A program made the translations under genes and the position numbers. Shown in pieces: positions 8,200 to 11,437 of a DNA stretch of 11,437 nucleotides. The stretch comes from Candidatus Atribacteria bacterium. GTDB taxonomy: Bacteria > Atribacterota > Phoenicimicrobiia > Phoenicimicrobiales > Phoenicimicrobiaceae. Below the pieces are notes generated by a model that ran no database searches, had not been told where the DNA came from, and saw only the letters and a program-made list of their open reading frames with translations. The stretch covers positions 1-11,437 of the forward strand of contig DOTB01000068.1 of the NCBI GenBank assembly GCA_003513845.1. Reading direction: 5' to 3'. The first letter of the stretch is position 1. Each line of letters starts with the position of its first letter.

Positions 8200-9450
8200 T
8201 TGAAGAAGAAGATATTAGTTATTGAACAGCATTTTTACCCTGAAGTAGCAGCTACCGGGCAATTACTCCTTGATTTATGTGAAGATTTGGTAAAGGCAGG
8301 CTATCAGGTCAAGGTTATTACTGGAAATCCTACCGAAATATATCAATATCATAATCATAAGAAAATAAATGTACCAAGGAAGGAAATTTATAAAGGGATA
8401 GAAATAGTTCGTCTTAAAAATACCACCTTGAGTAAATATAGTATGACTGGCAGAGTTATAAACTATATAACTTTCCATTTCTCAATTTTTTTTCATATCA
8501 TTTTTTCCCAGAAAGCTGATTTAGTATTGGTCTTATCCAATCCTCCTTTTATTGCTTTTCATGGATTGATTTTAAAATTATTTAAGAATTGCAAGGTTAT
8601 TTATAATGTGCAGGATTTATTTCCCGATTTAGCAGTGGAATTAGGAAAATTAAAGAATAAGCCTTTTATTATTGTCTTGAAAGTTTTGTCTAGATATATT
8701 ATCAGAAAAATGGATAAGGTGGTAACAGTGGGCGAATTCATGGAAAAGAAAATAAAAGAGGAAATTTTAAATGATACAGATAATCATCATGTTATGACTA
8801 TACATAATTGGGCAGATGGTAAGAAGATAAAAGTAATAGAAGAAAATGATGAAGATAATTATTTAAGAAAAGAATGGGGTTTGGAAAATAAATTTGTAGT
8901 TTTATATTCTGGTAATATTGGGTATCTTCATGAATTTGATACTATAATTTCTGCTGCTGAAAATATACAAAATAAGGGATATAACGATATTGTTTTTGTT
9001 TTTATAGGTGAAGGGATTAAAAAAGAATATATCAAGAAAAAGGCTGAAGAGAGAGGGTTAAATAATATTTTATTTTTCCCTTATCAACCACGGGAGAAAC
9101 TAACTTATAGTTTAGGAATAGCCAATGTTTCTTTGGTAACTCTCGAAAAAGGTTTTGAAGGGATGGTAGTTCCCAGCAAGATATATGGCATTTTGGCCAG
9201 CGGTAGACCAGTGATTGCTATAGTGGGGGGAGAAAGTGAAATTACTGAAATTATAAGAAAAGGAAAATGCGGAGAAGTGGTTCAAATTGGGGATTATCAA
9301 AGGTTGGCAGAAGCTATAATAAATTATTATCATAATAGAAAAAGATGCAGAGAAGAGGGATTGAGTGGTAGAAGATATTTTGATGAGAATTTTGAGAGGA
9401 AAATCAGTACTAGAAAATATATTAATTTATTTGAAGAGCTATTGAATTGA
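8200..9450 (+). CDS. GT4 glycosyltransferase, WbuB-like
   Basis: The 416-residue GT-B protein begins ILVIEQHFYPEVAATGQLLL, the N-terminus typical of WbuB-like transferases, which add an N-acetylfucosamine-type sugar in some O-antigens. Further blocks are YNVQDLFPDLAVELG (135-149), LYSGNIGYLHEFD (235-247), the donor-domain start, IGEG (269-272), and VVPSKIYGILASGRPVIA (323-340) with E345/E347 after it. Next to gmd and fcl, a fucose-related donor is possible but unproven. The start is TTG 8200: an in-frame TAA is immediately upstream (8197-8199), and the next start codons would remove the conserved first strand. The only nearby purine run, GGAAAGG at 8179-8185, is a weak and distant ribosome site, so translation may be modest. 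Confidence 0.88.
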   Translation: MKKKILVIEQHFYPEVAATGQLLLDLCEDLVKAGYQVKVITGNPTEIYQYHNHKKINVPRKEIYKGIEIVRLKNTTLSKYSMTGRVINYITFHFSIFFHIIFSQKADLVLVLSNPPFIAFHGLILKLFKNCKVIYNVQDLFPDLAVELGKLKNKPFIIVLKVLSRYIIRKMDKVVTVGEFMEKKIKEEILNDTDNHHVMTIHNWADGKKIKVIEENDEDNYLRKEWGLENKFVVLYSGNIGYLHEFDTIISAAENIQNKGYNDIVFVFIGEGIKKEYIKKKAEERGLNNILFFPYQPREKLTYSLGIANVSLVTLEKGFEGMVVPSKIYGILASGRPVIAIVGGESEITEIIRKGKCGEVVQIGDYQRLAEAIINYYHNRKRCREEGLSGRRYFDENFERKISTRKYINLFEELLN

Positions 9451-9658
9451 AATTTGTTCGAGCTGGAGAGAGTTCAATATTAGTGTAGGACAAAGGCATC
9501 ATCTTTTAGAACAAAATTAGGAATTGCCACTATACTACTAGAAGTAGAAGCTATGTATTTTCCGAATATGCTGCCCCCTCACCATAACCCTCTCCCTCGA
9601 GGGGAGAGGGGAAGGAGAGGGTGATAAATTATTACCTTAAGGTTAAGGTAGGTATGAT
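9451..9658. other. Intergenic region with a palindromic CCCTCACC...GGGTGA element
   Basis: 208 bases without a gene separate the WbuB-like gene from the GlcNAc-1-P transferase-like gene. The only structure seen is the G/C-rich palindrome at about 9576-9624; the remainder is AT-rich and shows no convincing promoter pair. Confidence 0.55.
9579..9624. repeat. Palindromic intergenic repeat with strong hairpin
   Basis: A perfect 9-base stem, CCCTCTCCC (9588-9596) with GGGAGAGGG (9602-9610), encloses a 5-base loop. Outer arms TCACC (9579-9583) and GGTGA (9620-9624) can extend it. The same kind of CCCTCACCNTAACCCTCTCCC sequence is a familiar intergenic repeat in various bacteria. No T-run follows on either side, so it is not a standard intrinsic terminator, though it could protect or attenuate RNA. 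Confidence 0.7.
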
Positions 9659-10615
9659 ATGGTATTTTTAATTTTTATCGTATCCTTTGCCGTAAGTTTT
9701 GTAGGATTTCCTATAATAATTCCTCGCCTGAAGAGGGCGGGGATTGTGGGGAAGAATATGAATAGTGAGAAACAGGAAGAGATTCCCGAGATGGGTGGGC
9801 TGGTAATGGCGGCTGGCTTTGGGGCCGGAATAGTCTTTGCTCTCTTTTTAAGAACCTTCTTTGATTTATTTCTTGCGGTTAGTTTGTCCTCAATTCTGGC
9901 AGTCTTATCTACGGTATTGATTGTGGTAATAATTGGAGTCTTTGATGATTTGATTTCTATCAGTCAAAGGGTCAAAGCCTTTTTACCGGTCTTTGCCGCT
10001 TTTCCTTTAATGGCCATCAAAGAAGGATATAGCATGATAAGAATTCCTTTTCTGGGAGTAATAAACTTTGGCATTTTTTACCCTTTAGTCTTAATCCCCG
10101 TGGGGATTACCGGGGCAGCCAATGCGGTAAATATGCTGGCAGGGTTTAATGGTTTAGAGGTAGGTATGGGGGTAGTGGCAGTGGGGACGCTGGCTATTAT
10201 TGCCTATTTAATTGGACAGAATACGGCGCTGATAATTTTGCTGGCTGCCTTGGGAGCCTTGATAGCTACCTTGTATTATAATTGGTATCCGGCGAAAATC
10301 TTAGTAGGGGATGTGGGGACCTTATGTATTGGGGCAATTATGGCCTGTGCAGTAATCATCGGTAATTATGAGACCGCTGGCGTTATCTTAATAATTCCTC
10401 ATGTGGTGGATTTTTTAATTAAAGCCAAGAATCGTTTTCCTTATAGTTTTGGGGTTTATCGGGAAGGAAAGCTTTATTGCCCGGATGGAGGACCAGTAGG
10501 GCTGGCGCAATTGATAATGAAGCTAACGGGTGGAATAAGTGAGAGGAATTTGGTTCTGGTGCTGATGGGCGTTGAGGCAATATTTGGCGTGATAGCGATT
10601 TTACTTTATTGTTAA
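9659..10615 (+). CDS. Membrane GlcNAc-1-phosphate transferase-like protein (MraY/WecA superfamily, Alg7/archaeal-like branch)
   Basis: The superfamily moves a sugar-1-phosphate from a UDP-sugar onto a polyprenyl phosphate, starting a lipid-linked glycan. The 318-residue protein is almost wholly membrane helices. Key motifs are GKNMN (31-35) and PEMGGL (43-48) in the first cytoplasmic loop, GVFDDL (93-98) with the Mg-binding Asp pair, and K106 after it. NAVNMLAGFNGLEVG (155-169) and VGDVGT (216-221) follow, then PHVVDFLIKAKNRFP (247-261). The NMLAGFNGLE block is closer to eukaryotic/archaeal Alg7 (DPAGT1) than to WecA, where NxxDGLDG is usual. Length is short but normal for archaeal-type members. 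Start ATG 9659 has AAGG at 9645-9648. It likely starts the glycan built by this locus, although its distance from the other genes leaves a separate role possible. Confidence 0.85.
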   Translation: MVFLIFIVSFAVSFVGFPIIIPRLKRAGIVGKNMNSEKQEEIPEMGGLVMAAGFGAGIVFALFLRTFFDLFLAVSLSSILAVLSTVLIVVIIGVFDDLISISQRVKAFLPVFAAFPLMAIKEGYSMIRIPFLGVINFGIFYPLVLIPVGITGAANAVNMLAGFNGLEVGMGVVAVGTLAIIAYLIGQNTALIILLAALGALIATLYYNWYPAKILVGDVGTLCIGAIMACAVIIGNYETAGVILIIPHVVDFLIKAKNRFPYSFGVYREGKLYCPDGGPVGLAQLIMKLTGGISERNLVLVLMGVEAIFGVIAILLYC

Positions 10616-10692
10616 GATCAATTTACCAATGTAGGCAGTTCACCGGTTTACCAGTAACCCAGTTTACCAATTTTTAATACAATAGGTTACCT
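10616..10692. repeat. Spacer with three TTTACCA units between convergent genes
   Basis: TTTACCA occurs at 10622-10628, 10647-10653 and 10663-10669, embedded in degenerate ACCGGTTTACCAGTAACCC-like sequence. It looks like a decayed tandem repeat between the convergent transferase and hicA genes. No clear terminator stem with a T-run is seen. Confidence 0.4.
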
Positions 10693-10911
10693 TTATAGCT
10701 TATCTTTATTATTCCATTCTTTTTCCGAAATTCCTGCCTGTCTTAAAATTTCTTTAAGCAGTGAAATGCTTATATCTCCTTTATGGGGATTGGGTATTCG
10801 TAACTTTAATTGACCACGACCCATGAAAGAGTGGCGACCACCTACAAAAGGACCTGTAAACCCTAACATTCTTAAACGGCGAATCAATTCTCGCCTACTT
10901 ACAGCCTTCAT
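10693..10911 (-). CDS. hicA: HicA-family toxin (mRNA interferase)
   Basis: HicA toxins are small double-stranded-RNA-binding-fold ribonucleases that cut mRNA and stop translation until HicB binds them. This 72-residue protein matches the family in length and order: basic helix SRRELIRRLRMLGF (5-18), then GGRHSFM (24-30) with the catalytic His27, then LRIPNPHKGDIS (37-48) and LLKEILRQAGISEKEW (51-66). The common GSHxxx motif appears here as GGRHSF. The ATG at 10911 overlaps the hicB stop in an ATGA, so the two are translationally coupled. The order, antitoxin first, differs from E. coli hicAB but is common elsewhere. Confidence 0.88.
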   Translation of the reverse strand: MKAVSRRELIRRLRMLGFTGPFVGGRHSFMGRGQLKLRIPNPHKGDISISLLKEILRQAGISEKEWNNKDKL

Positions 10912-11156
10912 ATTTCGGTTACTACTATATTAAGGTTGATTCCTCCAATTGAGGGGAGCTGGTCTCCATCACGAAGTTTTAAGACTATCCATTCTTCAAG
11001 GACTTCTCTTAATGTATCTCTACACTTTTCCAGGGTTTTTTCGTTAGACCATACACCAGGACAAGATGGGATTTCTCCAAAAAAGCTACCATCTTCGAGT
11101 TGTTTATATTTTGCCTCATGTAAGGCTGCCTCTGTAAAGGCTGTTAGAATAGGCAT
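10908..11156 (-). CDS. hicB: HicB-family antitoxin, short form without a visible DNA-binding domain
   Basis: The 82-residue protein has the partly degraded RNase-H-like fold of HicB: EDGSFFGEIPSCPGVWSNEK (21-40) and TLEKCRDTLREVLEEWIVLK (41-60). It ends after INLNIVVTEI without the helix-turn-helix or ribbon-helix-helix tail found in longer HicB proteins. It should bind and block HicA, but self-repression through its own DNA-binding domain is doubtful. The ATG at 11156 has AAGGAGA nine bases upstream on the minus strand (11165-11171). A good promoter lies just before it, and the stop overlaps hicA by four bases. Confidence 0.87.
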   Translation of the reverse strand: MPILTAFTEAALHEAKYKQLEDGSFFGEIPSCPGVWSNEKTLEKCRDTLREVLEEWIVLKLRDGDQLPSIGGINLNIVVTEI

Positions 11157-11176
11157 AAGTGCTTTCTCCTTCTATG

Positions 11177-11193
11177 ATTATTTATAAAATAAT
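11177..11193. promoter_or_regulatory. Inverted repeat at the hicBA transcription start, possible operator
   Basis: ATTATT (11177-11182), spacer TATAA, and AATAAT (11188-11193) form a perfect 6-base inverted repeat overlapping the edge of the -10 and the likely start site. The position suits a repressor site, but AT-only palindromes arise easily by chance and this HicB lacks an obvious DNA-binding domain. Confidence 0.3.
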
Positions 11194-11220
11194 TATAGCA
11201 GAGATTAAGCAGCCTGTCTA
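11192..11220 (-). promoter_or_regulatory. Sigma-70-type promoter for hicBA
   Basis: Read on the minus strand, the -35 is TAGACA (11220-11215), five of six bases of TTGACA. The spacer is exactly 17 bases, and the -10 is a perfect TATAAT (11197-11192). Initiation near 11185 would give a leader of about 29 bases containing the hicB ribosome site. This is the best promoter match in the window. Confidence 0.78.
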
Positions 11221-11437
11221 TCTATTATAGTTATTGGTAATACTGGGTATGGTTCTTTTGTTAACTTCTCTCCTCTCCTTGGTTAAAAATGCGGGATGTG
11301 ACAAGTATTTACGCACAGGCAAGTCGTTAAATTAACTTTTAGTTTTTGATGAACTCCCCTAATATAAGGGAGAAAATAAATAAAGAAGGAGACAGCAAGG
11401 AGATTAAGATTTCGCAATAAAGTTTTTTTATAAGGAA
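11221..11437. other. Terminal intergenic stretch with no clear gene
   Basis: No frame has a start with a good ribosome site. A minus-strand frame is open from the window edge to a stop at 11341-11339 (32 hydrophobic-rich codons), too short to judge. A small inverted repeat, CTCCC (11354-11358) with GGGAG (11368-11372), is the only structure noticed. Purine-rich AAGGAGACAGCAAGGAG near 11386-11402 resembles ribosome sites, but no start codon follows in the window. Confidence 0.45.

Noticed and set aside
9588..9610. Intrinsic terminator after the WbuB-like gene
   Set aside because: The stem is strong but no T-run follows on the plus or minus strand; it is better described as a repeat element.
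10936..11187. Plus-strand 83-codon frame
   Set aside because: It is the exact antisense of hicB, which has family motifs, a ribosome site and a promoter.

Overview
The window is a bacterial surface-polysaccharide (O-antigen or capsule type) locus from an AT-rich genome. Single-cistron bacterial layout, Shine-Dalgarno sites, a HicBA toxin-antitoxin pair and short palindromic intergenic repeats all point to a bacterium. No marker gene fixes the phylum. The mix of an Alg7/archaeal-like GlcNAc-1-phosphate transferase, an intein and NATGACA-tailed repeats would fit an uncultured anaerobic or candidate-phylum lineage, but that is inference.

Layout: 1-201 is the 3' end of an unidentified gene cut by the window edge. 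202-856 is about 650 bases with no supportable gene, followed by a polytopic membrane protein of the Wzy polymerase type (857-2179) and a GT4-type glycosyltransferase one base downstream (2181-3329). 3377-4843 is a strikingly AT-rich stretch holding the N-terminal stub of a broken glycosyltransferase and an intact GT4 glycosyltransferase. Next come gmd (4884-6959), a short repeat cluster (6962-7194), fcl (7208-8152), a WbuB-like GT4 glycosyltransferase with a TTG start (8200-9450), a palindromic intergenic element, and a membrane GlcNAc-1-P transferase-like gene (9659-10615). A hicBA pair lies on the minus strand (11156-10693), and the last 220 bases have no clear gene.

Together gmd and fcl make GDP-L-fucose from GDP-mannose. 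The three intact glycosyltransferases would build an oligosaccharide, probably fucose-containing. The 9659 enzyme could start such a unit on a lipid carrier, and the 857 protein could polymerise it. No flippase is visible in the window.

The outstanding feature is a 341-residue LAGLIDADG intein embedded in frame in GDP-mannose 4,6-dehydratase. It sits exactly inside the conserved NHE/SPRRGETF motif, so the dehydratase should need protein splicing to work. Both exteins join to a normal 350-residue Gmd. All splicing blocks and both endonuclease acidic residues are present. Secondary points of interest are the nested palindromic repeats between gmd and fcl, whose last copy contributes the fcl ribosome-binding site, and the AT-rich imported-looking block with the broken glycosyltransferase.
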